A stretch of 64,000 bases of DNA from an uncultured Lachnospiraceae bacterium. GTDB taxonomy: Bacteria > Bacillota > Clostridia > Lachnospirales > Lachnospiraceae. The stretch lies in contig CATBDC010000003.1 in assembly GCA_949502235.1 (NCBI GenBank), forward strand, positions 90,717 through 154,716, read 5' to 3'. Position 1 is the stretch's first letter. Every line of letters begins with the position of its first letter. A model generated the notes under the pieces. That model saw only the letters and a list, made by a program, of their open reading frames with translations, had not been told where the DNA came from and searched no databases. This document shows, in pieces, positions 45,811-54,654 of the stretch. The translations under genes were made by a program, and so were the position numbers.

Positions 45811-46572
45811 CTATGCCACCGCCTTTCTTTGAAAGGGTTTCCTGCATACCCAGACAATTCCCCGGATGATTCCCGGAAATACGACAATACAAAGCTTAAC
45901 GCCTGCAACTGTGCCGATAACTCCCAGTACTCCCAGTATCAGCCCTGTTCCAATCAGAGCCAGACCCACAGCAATCTCCGGCACCAGAGCAATAATTCCT
46001 GTACAGAAAAGAACGATTCCCGTAACGGCTATTGCCACAGATGCGATGACTATGGATAGGAAAATCAGAAAGGCGGCAAGCACACAGACAAATACCGTAA
46101 CGGCTATTCCAATCACAACTGGTATCGCCACCGGCGCAGCCACAATAACAATCGCAATAATGAGAAGTATCTTTAGCACAGAATTTGATCTGGGGGGCTC
46201 TGAATCAGAATAACTCTGGTTTCCGGTATATTGTCCCTCTGTATACTGTCCTCCGTTATATTCTCCCCCTGTATTCCGGCCACTTCTTCCTGCCGGGACA
46301 TTTTTCCTGTCAAATCTTGTATCTCTGTATCCTGTTTCTGTAAATTCCCCGTATGCAGCGTTTTGACGCTGGGTGCCCGAAACTCCCAGATCTGCCTTTA
46401 TTGTGGCGGCAACCTTCCCGGGGCTTTCTAACTCTTCGATAACCTGACTCTCATTTTCCTCTCCGGCATCATCAAAGTAATCGTTGTAATATTTCATTGC
46501 CTCCTGTCTCTCAACAACTGGTATATCCTGCAAAAGTGCAGCTAATTCTGTCATAAACTCAATACGGTTCAT
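45811..46572 (-). CDS. DUF1700-family membrane protein
   Basis: 253 residues. The N-terminal cytosolic part (MNRIEFMTELAALLQDIPV, EAMKYYNDYFDDAGEENE) is the DUF1700 signature; a Gly/Tyr/Gln-rich linker (about 95-128) leads to several very hydrophobic segments. The ATG overlaps the padR stop by 4 nt (ATGA). Family members pair with PadR regulators and envelope-stress proteins. Confidence 0.9.
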   Translation of the reverse strand: MNRIEFMTELAALLQDIPVVERQEAMKYYNDYFDDAGEENESQVIEELESPGKVAATIKADLGVSGTQRQNAAYGEFTETGYRDTRFDRKNVPAGRSGRNTGGEYNGGQYTEGQYTGNQSYSDSEPPRSNSVLKILLIIAIVIVAAPVAIPVVIGIAVTVFVCVLAAFLIFLSIVIASVAIAVTGIVLFCTGIIALVPEIAVGLALIGTGLILGVLGVIGTVAGVKLCIVVFPGIIRGIVWVCRKPFQRKAVA

Positions 46573-46892
46573 ACAGTTACACCTCCCTCAAATAATTCAT
46601 TAATCTTTTTTGAATAATCTTTCCATTCTGTGCGATATAAATTCAGCTGTATCATGCCCTTATCTGTCGTTTTGTAATAACGCCTGTTGCGTCCGTCAAA
46701 CTGCCGGTCATATACTTCCAGACATTCATCCTTCTGCAGACGCCTAAGAACCGGATATAGGGTTGATTCTGAAACATCTATCGCTCTCCTTACGTCCTGT
46801 GTAATCTTGTAACCGTATGTTCCCTCTTCTTCCTGGGACACAACCGCCAGTACAATTGCATCCAGAAGAGCTGCTCCGGTGTTAAATACCAT
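46569..46892 (-). CDS. PadR-family transcriptional regulator
   Basis: 107 residues. Winged helix of PadR type (AIVLAVVSQEEEGTYGYKITQDV, SESTLYPVLRRLQKDECLEVYD, GRNRRYYKTTDKG). Leads the DUF1700-DUF4097-PspC genes. A perfect 13-bp palindrome covers its own promoter, the usual autorepression arrangement. Confidence 0.93.
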   Translation of the reverse strand: MVFNTGAALLDAIVLAVVSQEEEGTYGYKITQDVRRAIDVSESTLYPVLRRLQKDECLEVYDRQFDGRNRRYYKTTDKGMIQLNLYRTEWKDYSKKINELFEGGVTV

Positions 46893-46954
46893 ATCTTCAC
46901 TTCCTTTCGGTAAGGCTGTTATAATATTATTTCTTTCTTAATATTATTTATTAT

Positions 46955-46989
46955 AACAATATTATATGTTATATAATATTGTTTGTCAA
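46955..46989 (-). promoter_or_regulatory. Consensus promoter and PadR operator
   Basis: On the minus strand TTGACA (46984-46989), 17 nt, TATAAT (46961-46966): a full match to the sigma-A consensus. A perfect inverted repeat AACAATATTATAT-GTT-ATATAATATTGTT (46955-46983) spans the whole spacer and the -10. PadR binding here is inferred. Confidence 0.8.
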
Positions 46990-47109
46990 TCATAAATTTC
47001 AAAAAAATCCTGAATCATGTTCTTACGGAATGCGCAGTTTATGCGCATTCCTGACCCGTGTATAGTAACCCAAAAATCGCATATACTTGTAATGAGTTGA
47101 ATTAGTATA

Positions 47110-47138
47110 TTGATTTCTTCTGTCAATTCTGCTATATT
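47110..47138 (+). promoter_or_regulatory. Promoter of the abiF RNA/abi gene
   Basis: TTGATT (47110-47115), 17 nt, TATATT (47133-47138). The predicted start near 47145 falls just before the structured RNA. Confidence 0.65.
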
Positions 47139-47144
47139 AAACTC

Positions 47145-47210
47145 AGTGATCGTGTTGCGGAAACTTGCGAAGCCCGTAACCGGGGGAGAACCTGCGGGTC
47201 TCTCCCTCTT
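47145..47210 (+). ncRNA. Structured RNA of abiF-motif type upstream of the Abi gene
   Basis: Helix 1: GUUGCGG (47154-47160) with CCGUAAC (47174-47180), enclosing CUU-GCG-AAG. Helix 2: GGGAGA (47184-47189) with UCUCCC (47201-47206), continuing as ACC-UGCG-GGU. It ends about 20 nt before the Abi start. A conserved abiF RNA motif upstream of Abi_2-family genes is known; the match here is by structure and position and was not tested with a covariance model. Confidence 0.65.
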
Positions 47211-47229
47211 TCATTTTAAGGAGAAAAGA

Positions 47230-48174
47230 ATGCTGCCACAAAAGAAATTTTCTACATTTTTAGAACAAGTCGATTGGCTTCAGGGCGAAAAAAAACTCGT
47301 TATTTCAGACAGACAATATGCAGAAGATGTTTTGAAGCGTATTGGATACTTCTCTCTAATGGGCGGTTATAAGCACTTGTTTCGGATTCCATTAACAAAA
47401 AAGTATAAAGAAGGGACATCTTTTGAAGAAATTGTTTCCCTGTATGAATTTGACAAGGACCTACGGGAACTATTTTTCAAATATTTGTTGCAGATAGAGC
47501 GTCATATTCGTTCGCTGATGTCTTATTATTTTTCAGAGCAGTACGGAGAAGCGCAATCTGCTTATCTGGATGTTAATAATTTTAATAACAGCCATAGAAA
47601 TCATAATACAATTCTTCATTTGACTGCAACTTTACAGAGGGCCACTTCAACAACGGACTATGAATATATTAATTACTATAGAACTACTTATGGAAACATA
47701 CCAATGTGGGTGCTAATTAACGTATTAACTTTTGGAAATCTGTCAAAAATGTACAAAGTTTTTCCTCAATCCTTACAATCAAAGGTATGCAAAAATTTCG
47801 GTATTATTAACAGACGACAAATGGAACAGTTCTTATCTGTCCTGACAAAATTCAGAAACGTATGTGCTCACGGGGAGCGCTTATTTACCTACAGGACAAT
47901 AGACAATATTTCTGATCTGCCATTACATAAAAAATTATCAATACCAAGAAACGGAATTCAATATCAATATGGGAAAAATGATTTATTTGCCGTTGTAATT
48001 GCTTTTCGCTATCTAATTCCAAATAAAGATTTTCAAATTTTCAAAAGAAAATTATGTACTTTAATTGACTATGCCTCAAAAAATCTTGTTCATATTGACC
48101 ATATAGAGCTTCTTAGCCGAATGGGCTTTCCTCCAAACTGGAATAATATTTCCCGTTATCGTTTAAATTCATAA
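47230..48174 (+). CDS. Abi family (AbiF/AbiD-like, Abi_2) abortive-infection protein
   Basis: 314 residues from ATG 47230, behind AAGGAG at 6 nt. An upstream in-frame Met would run through the structured RNA and is rejected. Abi_2 features: DRQYAEDVLKRIGYFSLMGGYKHLF at the N-terminus, FDKDLRELFFKYLLQIERHIRS, and the HEPN-like RNase motif region KFRNVCAHGERLF (RnxxxH). Proposed to be an RNA-cleaving effector held in check by the upstream RNA. The gene is clearly more A/T-rich than its neighbours, as expected for a transferred defence gene. Confidence 0.9.
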   Translation: MLPQKKFSTFLEQVDWLQGEKKLVISDRQYAEDVLKRIGYFSLMGGYKHLFRIPLTKKYKEGTSFEEIVSLYEFDKDLRELFFKYLLQIERHIRSLMSYYFSEQYGEAQSAYLDVNNFNNSHRNHNTILHLTATLQRATSTTDYEYINYYRTTYGNIPMWVLINVLTFGNLSKMYKVFPQSLQSKVCKNFGIINRRQMEQFLSVLTKFRNVCAHGERLFTYRTIDNISDLPLHKKLSIPRNGIQYQYGKNDLFAVVIAFRYLIPNKDFQIFKRKLCTLIDYASKNLVHIDHIELLSRMGFPPNWNNISRYRLNS

Positions 48175-48175
48175 A

Positions 48176-48216
48176 AACGGGAAGATGCTGTCTTATGAGA
48201 CAGATATCTTCCCGTT
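48176..48216. terminator. Bidirectional terminator between abi and the M3 peptidase
   Basis: AACGGGAAGAT (48176-48186) pairs with ATCTTCCCGTT (48206-48216); CTGTC/GACAG extends the stem inside. A-run before and T-rich stretch after serve both strands. Confidence 0.7.
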
Positions 48217-48226
48217 CCGCTATTTT

Positions 48227-49924
48227 CTACATATTCTTCAATTTACTTTCCGCGTATTCCATTGCCCTTTTCACGCATCCTTCCTCAAAGGGTACGGAAA
48301 CCCCTGCATATTTTAATGTTTCCAGATAGCTCATGCTGCCTCCACATTTACAGAGCCTAAGATAATCCTTCCATGCCGATTCATGATCTTTTTCGTTCCT
48401 CTCTGCGAATTCCAGCGCCCCCATTGTTGTGAGGATATAGTTAATATAATAGAAGGGATACAAAAATATATGCAGCTTATGATACCAGAATCCGCCTCTG
48501 TCAAAAAAGTCATCCGCATCATATTTGCGCCACGGCATATAGAGCTCCTCCAGCCTCTTCCATTCCAGCGTCCTCTCCTTCGGTGTAAGAGAAGGATTTC
48601 CATAGCATATGTGCTGGAATTCATCTACAGCCGTCCCAAAGGGCACCAGCATCAGGGCATCCTGCAGATGGGCGAACCGGTATTTATCTGCCTGTTCCCC
48701 GAAAAACATTTCTGCGTACTTATAGGTAAACTGCTCCATGCTCATAGAGTGGATTTCCGCAATATCAGTAGCACAAAGATAGTAAGCCGACAACGGCTGC
48801 TCTCTTGCCGCCATATATCCCGCAAATGCATGGCCCATCTCATGTGTCAGAACCTGTGCATCGAAGGTGGTATGATTCAGGCACGCAAACACAAAGGGCG
48901 CCAGATAATCCGGCAGAATCGTCATATATCCTGTAGATGCTTTTCCCGGCCTGTTCTTAAGATCCAAAAGCTCATGCTCTATCATAAAATCCACAAACTC
49001 CCCTGTCTCGGGGCTGATATCATGATATATTTTCTGCGCCTGTGAGATCATAAAATCCTCATCACCTGCCGGAACCGCATTACCATCCGGAAATACACGT
49101 TTCTCATCATACGCCATTAAAGTATCAATTCCCAGACGTTTCCGCTGCATCTCATACAGCTTCGTACATAAAGGCACTGCGTATTCCCGCACCTGTCTGC
49201 GGAACTCTGCCACTTCCTCCTGCCCGTAATCCGTACGTCCCTGCTGCATATAGCCGACCGGGATAAAATTCTCATATCCGAGATTTACCGCCATCTGTGT
49301 ACGGAGCTTAATCAGCTCATCCCAGATTTCCTCCATCCGTTCCTCATGGCTGTGGTAAAATGAGGAGTATTCCCTGTAGGCTGCCTGGCGTACTTTTCTG
49401 TCCTCATGCCCGAAGAACTTCTGAAGCCCGTACAGATTCCTCATCTCTCCCATAAACGGAATCTCTGCCGATGCCATCATCTTCTCGTACTCGCTGGTAA
49501 GAAGCGCTTCCTTTTGCATAAGCGGAATATTCTCCTCACAGAAGGCCTTCTTTTCAAGCTCCATGGATGCGAACATCTGACTGCCGTATTCCTTCTCAAG
49601 CTCTGCCCGAAATGCAGAATTCATGAAGGCTCCTTTAAGCGCAAGAAGCCTTGGGGTCGCCTCCGGCAGCTTCGCTTTTATAAATGCGTCTTCCTTTTCA
49701 TAGAATTGATCCCTTGTATCTAAGGTATGCCTGATGGATGCAATTGTAACCGCTGTGTCCATATGCTTTGTAATCTCTTCCATTTCTTTAAGGCAGGCTT
49801 TCACCGCCTCATAGGACTCCGCCTGCTTCACCCGGTTAGTAAGCTCCTCTGCCTGCGCGCTGATTTTCTCAAAATCCGGTCTTATGTATTCCAATTTGGG
49901 AAATGTAAACTGTTTTCGTTCCAT
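48227..49924 (-). CDS. M3-family oligoendopeptidase
   Basis: 565 residues, close to the pepF length. The zinc motif is LTHEMGHAFAGYMA (HExxH) with the downstream Glu in TDIAEIHSMSMEQF. Degrades short peptides in the cytosol; no signal peptide. Typical N-terminal helical lobe (PDFEKISAQAEELTNRV). Stands alone between terminators. Confidence 0.94.
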   Translation of the reverse strand: MERKQFTFPKLEYIRPDFEKISAQAEELTNRVKQAESYEAVKACLKEMEEITKHMDTAVTIASIRHTLDTRDQFYEKEDAFIKAKLPEATPRLLALKGAFMNSAFRAELEKEYGSQMFASMELEKKAFCEENIPLMQKEALLTSEYEKMMASAEIPFMGEMRNLYGLQKFFGHEDRKVRQAAYREYSSFYHSHEERMEEIWDELIKLRTQMAVNLGYENFIPVGYMQQGRTDYGQEEVAEFRRQVREYAVPLCTKLYEMQRKRLGIDTLMAYDEKRVFPDGNAVPAGDEDFMISQAQKIYHDISPETGEFVDFMIEHELLDLKNRPGKASTGYMTILPDYLAPFVFACLNHTTFDAQVLTHEMGHAFAGYMAAREQPLSAYYLCATDIAEIHSMSMEQFTYKYAEMFFGEQADKYRFAHLQDALMLVPFGTAVDEFQHICYGNPSLTPKERTLEWKRLEELYMPWRKYDADDFFDRGGFWYHKLHIFLYPFYYINYILTTMGALEFAERNEKDHESAWKDYLRLCKCGGSMSYLETLKYAGVSVPFEEGCVKRAMEYAESKLKNM

Positions 49925-49980
49925 AATTCTTTCTCCTTTTTTCTTTTCAGTATAACAGATTTCCGGCTCTATGGAAGTAA

Positions 49981-50170
49981 TTATTCCTGCATATTTCTTT
50001 TCTTGATCTCTTCCCTCCTTATCATTTCCACTGCCCCTTCACTCTGTACGGCAGCCGTCCCGTCATATTTCGCGATCTGCAGGGCAAATCCCAGAATAGC
50101 TGCCGCAAGCCCTGCTGTCATCTTACTGACAAAAGTGTATCCTGTAAGCGCCAGTGCCTGACATTTGGCA
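49981..50170 (-). pseudogene. Remnant of a GPH/MelB-type sugar:cation symporter
   Basis: On the minus strand a frame ending at the stop 49981-49983 reads GYTFVSKMTAGLAAAILGFA and LQIAKYDGTAAVQSEGAVE, the conserved late loop and helix of glycoside-pentoside-hexuronide symporters. There is no start, and the preceding about 350 residues are missing; the sequence breaks off at a long hairpin at 50176. The tail is also shortened. A decayed fragment. Confidence 0.75.
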
Positions 50171-50175
50171 GAAAG

Positions 50176-50231
50176 CGGGCTGCTGCCCAGAGGATTTAAT
50201 CAATAGTCCTCTGGGCAGCAGCCCGTTTTTT
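50176..50231. terminator. Long perfect hairpin with T-run
   Basis: A 19-bp G/C-rich stem (50176-50194 with 50207-50225), 12-nt loop, followed by six T on the plus strand and A-run/CTTT on the other. It ends the PIN toxin gene on the minus strand, yet it is strongest on the plus strand, where no gene precedes it. It marks the break point of the symporter remnant. Confidence 0.65.
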
Positions 50232-50247
50232 AATTATATCTTTTCTC

Positions 50248-50670
50248 TTATAGCTCCTCCAATGTCATACAGGGAAGCTCCCTTTCCTGCCTTAGTTGTT
50301 TATCATTAGTAAAAAACATGTCGCACTTGCTAACCTTTGCTGCCGCAATTTGCAAGGAATCCATAGCTTTAAAGTATTTAAACTGCCCTCTGATTTTTGC
50401 CGCTTGTTCTGCTATTTCATGATCAATATTAATCACTTTGACATTCATATATTTGATAAATCTTTTAAAATTATCAGCAAGTTCCATCTTTCCGCTGGTA
50501 TATGGGAAAACAAGATATTCTTCCAACGTGATCACAGAGGTTACAATCTGTACATTATTATTAAGACACATTTCAAAGAAACGTCTTAGCTTTTCCACAT
50601 ACAAACTGTTGTTTTCTAAATAATATATGAATGGTGAAGTATCAATATATACTCTCTTAAATTCTGTCAT
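50248..50670 (-). CDS. PIN-domain toxin (VapC-like)
   Basis: 140 residues. PIN acidic residues: Asp10 in VYIDTSPFIYYLE, a Glu in the middle (TLEEYLVFPY), Asp in FKAMDSLQIAAA and Asp in FFTNDKQL. Likely an endoribonuclease. Its start overlaps the upstream small gene by 14 nt, the usual toxin-antitoxin coupling. Confidence 0.88.
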   Translation of the reverse strand: MTEFKRVYIDTSPFIYYLENNSLYVEKLRRFFEMCLNNNVQIVTSVITLEEYLVFPYTSGKMELADNFKRFIKYMNVKVINIDHEIAEQAAKIRGQFKYFKAMDSLQIAAAKVSKCDMFFTNDKQLRQERELPCMTLEEL

Positions 50671-50869
50671 TGTCTCTCAACTCCCTGACATATGCTTCCG
50701 CATTCTGCCCCCTTTCTGTGGGAGGCATAATAAACTGCTCCAGATTCCAAGTCTTATTTTTTTTCTCATCCTCACTCACCAGCCTATTTATGAACTGAAT
50801 AATTGTATCCAGTTTATCTTCTGGCACTCGCTCAAGTTTAGCAATTACGCTCTGCCTTAATGCTGTCAT
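50657..50869 (-). CDS. Putative antitoxin of the PIN toxin
   Basis: 70 residues, starting behind AGGAGG. Helical N-terminus (MTALRQSVIAKLERVPEDKL DTIIQFINRL split here) followed by a charged tail (TERGQNAEAYVRELRDNDRI). This resembles short antitoxins that bind PIN toxins through the C-terminal tail, but I do not recognise the family. Called from its overlap with the toxin gene. Confidence 0.72.
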   Translation of the reverse strand: MTALRQSVIAKLERVPEDKLDTIIQFINRLVSEDEKKNKTWNLEQFIMPPTERGQNAEAYVRELRDNDRI

Positions 50870-50981
50870 AACACACCTCCTCGTATAACATCCATCTGCT
50901 GCTTATCCTGTCATTTCTATCTATTTTTCTTATATCTCAATTATATATAACCTTTTCCCAAATTTCAATTATTATAGATTC

Positions 50982-53900
50982 TCACACCCTAATCTCCTCC
51001 CGAAGCGTAAAGGAATAGATCACCTTCTCTTTCACCCTCTTACCTGTAACCCTCTCGATTGCCTTTGCATAATAGTCAAGCTGCGCATGATACTTTTCCG
51101 CAAACTCCTCCGCCGTTTTTATCCTGTCTGTCTTATAGTCCAGCACGGTGATTCCGTCCAGCTCCTCGAAATACACATCGATAATTCCCTGTACGAGAAG
51201 TGTCTCCCCGCCTTTCGCCTCCCCGTAAACCTCGTCCGCGCCGATTCCCATGACAAAGGGCTGCTCTCTTTTAAGCTTTCCTGCTTTCGCACATTCCCGC
51301 ATCTGCAGTCCCAGAGGACTTTCAAGGAAGGTAAGAATATCCTTTCTCCGGATACAGTCTGCCATTTCCTTTGTCATCTTCCTGTTTTCTGTAAATGCAT
51401 CTATAGCTTCCCGGAGGCTTTCCTCCGTATATTCCTTCCTGAAGTCCAGAAGCTCCATGAGCCTGTGATAAGCCGTTCCTCTCGGCGCGCCGGAAAGCTC
51501 CTCCTCTTCCTTCAGGAATTTGGGAATCAAGGGAATGACCTCCGGCTCTTCGTAGGAAAGTTCTCCTAAATCCCCTGAAAATCCCCCGTCTTCTTCAAGC
51601 ATTTCCTTAAGGTGCACCCGTTTCTTAAGCTCCGATACGGTAAATTTAAGCTTTCCCGAAAGACTTCCCTTGTAAGCATAGGAAAATCCGAACTGTTTTT
51701 CCAGCATTTCTTTTGCTGCCGCATCATAGGTTTTCTCCACATCCCAGCTTTCCAGCACGGACTTTTCCATTCTCCCTGCAGCTTCTTCTGCCGCCTCCCC
51801 CCGAACAACATCTTCTAAGGTCAGCACCTGAAAATCCAGAGGGATCTCCGGCGTAAGCCGCATAAGAGCCGGCAGAATAAAATCCCAATACGTAACTGCG
51901 CGGCTAAGCCGTCCAAAACTTAAGGGCTCTTCTGCCTGCTCCCTTATCATCTGAAAGCTGTCAAGCTTCTTTTCAAGGTTCGGAAGGGCTCCGGTAATAA
52001 TAAGCTTCTCCCTTGCACGGGTCAGGGCTACGTAGAGAACCCGAAGCTCTTCTCCCAGACTGTCCAGGGCTTCCTCCTTCTGAATGACTTTTTTTACCAG
52101 GCTTGGGCTTTTTGTACGCATATCCAGATTTACAGCATCCAGCCCCACTCCCATCCCCTGATGAAGTACCACGCTGCTTCTTACATCCTGCATATTAAAA
52201 CGCTTTCCCATCCCTGCTACAAAGACAACGGGAAACTCCAGCCCCTTGCTTTTGTGGATAGTCATAATCCGCACCGTATCTGACTGCTCATCTGTAATGG
52301 CTGCCTCCCCGTAATCCACATCATATTTCCGAAGCTGCCCGATATACCGGATAAAATGAAACAGTCCTTTGTAGCTTGACGTCTCAAACGCCCTGGCCTT
52401 TTCTGACAACATGTAAAGATTTGCCTTTCTCTGAATCCCTCCCGGCATGGCGGATACAAAATCGCCGTACCCTGTATCTGCAAGAATCTTGCGGATCAGC
52501 TCATGCACAGGTGTATAAGGGACAATTTTCCGGAACATCTCCATCTGTTTCAGGCACTTATCAAGCTTCTTACGTATGCCTTCCTCCTGTCCCTCTTTCC
52601 TGTACCGGGATATGGCAGAGAAAAAAGGTTCCTCTTTATATGTGCTCTTTATGACTGCCAGCTCTTCTCCTGTAAGTCCCCCAAAGGATGACGCCAGCAC
52701 CGCCGCCAGAGGGATATCCTGCTGTTCATTATCCAGCACCTTAAGATAATCTAAAAGCACCCCGATTTCCTGCGTCTCAAAATACCCCTCCCTTGTTCCC
52801 GCGCAGGCAGGAATACCCTCTTTATTCAGCACCTCTGTAAATACATCTGCAAAACCTTTAACACTCCTTGTCAGAATCACAATATCTGAATAACGGACCG
52901 GACGTAAGGCTCCTAACCCTTTGTCAGTCACCAGATGATTTGAAAGAAGCTCCCGGATACGTCCGGCAATCATGCGGGCCTCCAGCTCACGCTCTGAAAC
53001 CGGCGAAGCCTCCGTTATCTCTTCCTCCTCACCTGCTTCCTTCAAAGTCTCCTTCACCTTCTCCATATCGCTGTCCATCACCAGTACCTCTGTCCGGGCA
53101 TTTATCCCCGCCTCCTTAGGCGCCGGAAAGGATGCCCCCGCATAAAGGGATGCCTGGTCATCGTAGGTGATTCCTCCAAGAGCCCTGGTCATAATCTGCC
53201 GGAAAATGTAATTCACACTGTCCAGCACCTCTTTTCTGCTCCGGAAATTTTTATGAAGATCGATTCTCTGCCTTTTGCTGTCCTTCGTCTCATAGGTATC
53301 AAACTTTTCCATAAAAAGCTCCGGCCTCGACAAGCGGAATCGGTAGATACTCTGCTTCACATCCCCCACCATAAAGATATTAAAGCGGCCTTCCCAGACC
53401 GTGGAAATACTAGTCAGTATGGTTTCCTGGATAAGGTTGCTGTCCTGGTACTCATCGATCATAATTTCTATAAACTGCTGCTGATATTCCTCTGCCACAA
53501 CCGATGGCACGAACCGGCCGTCCCTTTTCTCTGTCAGAATTCTTAAAGCGTACTGCTCCATATCCGAAAAGTCTATCATATCCTTTTTACGTTTTTCTGC
53601 CTCAAAGCTTTCAGAAAATTTCTCTACAATCTCCACCAGTATTTCCATATTTTTTCTGCAAAGCTTAAGATCCGTAAGAAATCCTTCTGTTTCCTGGTAA
53701 AAATACTGGGAGCGCAAATCTGTGATAAGCTCCTTTACCTCCTCCCGGACTGCCTTTACCCGGGCCGCCTTTTCCTCCGACACAGTTTTATCTCTGTTGG
53801 CAGGAAGACGGACCCAGGCAAGCCCTCTCATCTTTTCATTCAGCTTCTGAAAGGTATCTGCATGCGACAAGCCTTCTAGCATCTGTTTATCTGCAAGAAG

Positions 53901-54650
53901 AGCCTCCACATATACCGCCGGGCCGTCTGCCTCCCGGCAGAGGGAAATTCCCCGCAAGAGAAGTTCGTCCGCCTCCTTCATGCAGTGTGCGGCGCGTTCC
54001 ATAATCAGCCGGACAAATCCACTCTCTTCAAGCTCTTCGGCCGTTTCTGCCTCATACGCAGAGGTACAGTCTCTAAGCCATCCTTCGGAATCGGGATAGC
54101 TTCTGGAAAACTCGTAGATTTTCAAAATCAGTTCTATAAGCTTCTTATCATTTCTCCCGCCGCCATATGCCGCCACAAAATCCAGATATTCCGGCCTCGC
54201 AAGCTGGTACTGTTCTTCTAAAAGGGCCTCCAGCACATCCTGGCGCAGAAGCTTAAGCTCTCCCTCCTCCCCGATCCGAAACCCCGGGTCAAGGTCTATT
54301 GCATGAAAATGATCCCGGATAACAGATAGGCAGAAGCTATGGATGGTTGTGATCCGGGCGTTGTGAATCAGGGTCGCCTGCTGCCTTAAATGCTCGTTTT
54401 CCGGATATTCCTCAAGCTTTTTCTCAATAGCTGTACGGATACGCTCCTTCATCTCCGCTGCCGCTGCCTCTGTAAATGTCACAATCAGAAGCTGGTCTAC
54501 GCTTACAGGATCTGTATCCTTCGTAAGCATTGTGATAATCCGCTCCACCAGCACCGCCGTCTTACCGGAGCCTGCCGCCGCGGAGACAAGGATATTCCGT
54601 CCCCGAAGGTCGATTACCTGCTGCTGCTCCTTTGTCCATGTCATCCCCAT
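50982..54650 (-). CDS. addA: Helicase-exonuclease AddAB, subunit AddA
   Basis: 1222 residues. UvrD-like helicase with Walker A AAAGSGKT (about 24-31), IDEYQDSN, the HKNFRS and VRIMTIHKSKGLEFPVVF helicase motifs, and a C-terminal RecB-type nuclease with ITVLDYKTDR. Processes double-strand breaks with AddB. Its ribosome site (GGAGG) overlaps the end of addB. Confidence 0.96.
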   Translation of the reverse strand: MGMTWTKEQQQVIDLRGRNILVSAAAGSGKTAVLVERIITMLTKDTDPVSVDQLLIVTFTEAAAAEMKERIRTAIEKKLEEYPENEHLRQQATLIHNARITTIHSFCLSVIRDHFHAIDLDPGFRIGEEGELKLLRQDVLEALLEEQYQLARPEYLDFVAAYGGGRNDKKLIELILKIYEFSRSYPDSEGWLRDCTSAYEAETAEELEESGFVRLIMERAAHCMKEADELLLRGISLCREADGPAVYVEALLADKQMLEGLSHADTFQKLNEKMRGLAWVRLPANRDKTVSEEKAARVKAVREEVKELITDLRSQYFYQETEGFLTDLKLCRKNMEILVEIVEKFSESFEAEKRKKDMIDFSDMEQYALRILTEKRDGRFVPSVVAEEYQQQFIEIMIDEYQDSNLIQETILTSISTVWEGRFNIFMVGDVKQSIYRFRLSRPELFMEKFDTYETKDSKRQRIDLHKNFRSRKEVLDSVNYIFRQIMTRALGGITYDDQASLYAGASFPAPKEAGINARTEVLVMDSDMEKVKETLKEAGEEEEITEASPVSERELEARMIAGRIRELLSNHLVTDKGLGALRPVRYSDIVILTRSVKGFADVFTEVLNKEGIPACAGTREGYFETQEIGVLLDYLKVLDNEQQDIPLAAVLASSFGGLTGEELAVIKSTYKEEPFFSAISRYRKEGQEEGIRKKLDKCLKQMEMFRKIVPYTPVHELIRKILADTGYGDFVSAMPGGIQRKANLYMLSEKARAFETSSYKGLFHFIRYIGQLRKYDVDYGEAAITDEQSDTVRIMTIHKSKGLEFPVVFVAGMGKRFNMQDVRSSVVLHQGMGVGLDAVNLDMRTKSPSLVKKVIQKEEALDSLGEELRVLYVALTRAREKLIITGALPNLEKKLDSFQMIREQAEEPLSFGRLSRAVTYWDFILPALMRLTPEIPLDFQVLTLEDVVRGEAAEEAAGRMEKSVLESWDVEKTYDAAAKEMLEKQFGFSYAYKGSLSGKLKFTVSELKKRVHLKEMLEEDGGFSGDLGELSYEEPEVIPLIPKFLKEEEELSGAPRGTAYHRLMELLDFRKEYTEESLREAIDAFTENRKMTKEMADCIRRKDILTFLESPLGLQMRECAKAGKLKREQPFVMGIGADEVYGEAKGGETLLVQGIIDVYFEELDGITVLDYKTDRIKTAEEFAEKYHAQLDYYAKAIERVTGKRVKEKVIYSFTLREEIRV

Positions 54651-54654
54651 ATCC

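Noticed and set aside
47027..47051. Perfect 10-bp hairpin GGAATGCGCA/TGCGCATTCC between padR and abi
   Set aside because: Could be a terminator or attachment site, but it has no T-run and no second copy was seen in the window, so no function is assigned.
47110..47229. Longer N-terminus for the Abi protein starting at 47110
   Set aside because: That stretch contains the promoter and the structured RNA, while a strong AAGGAG lies just before ATG 47230.
48383..49045. 220-residue plus-strand frame opposite the M3 peptidase
   Set aside because: It lies wholly antisense to a clear peptidase with catalytic motifs, has no recognisable domain and no ribosome site.
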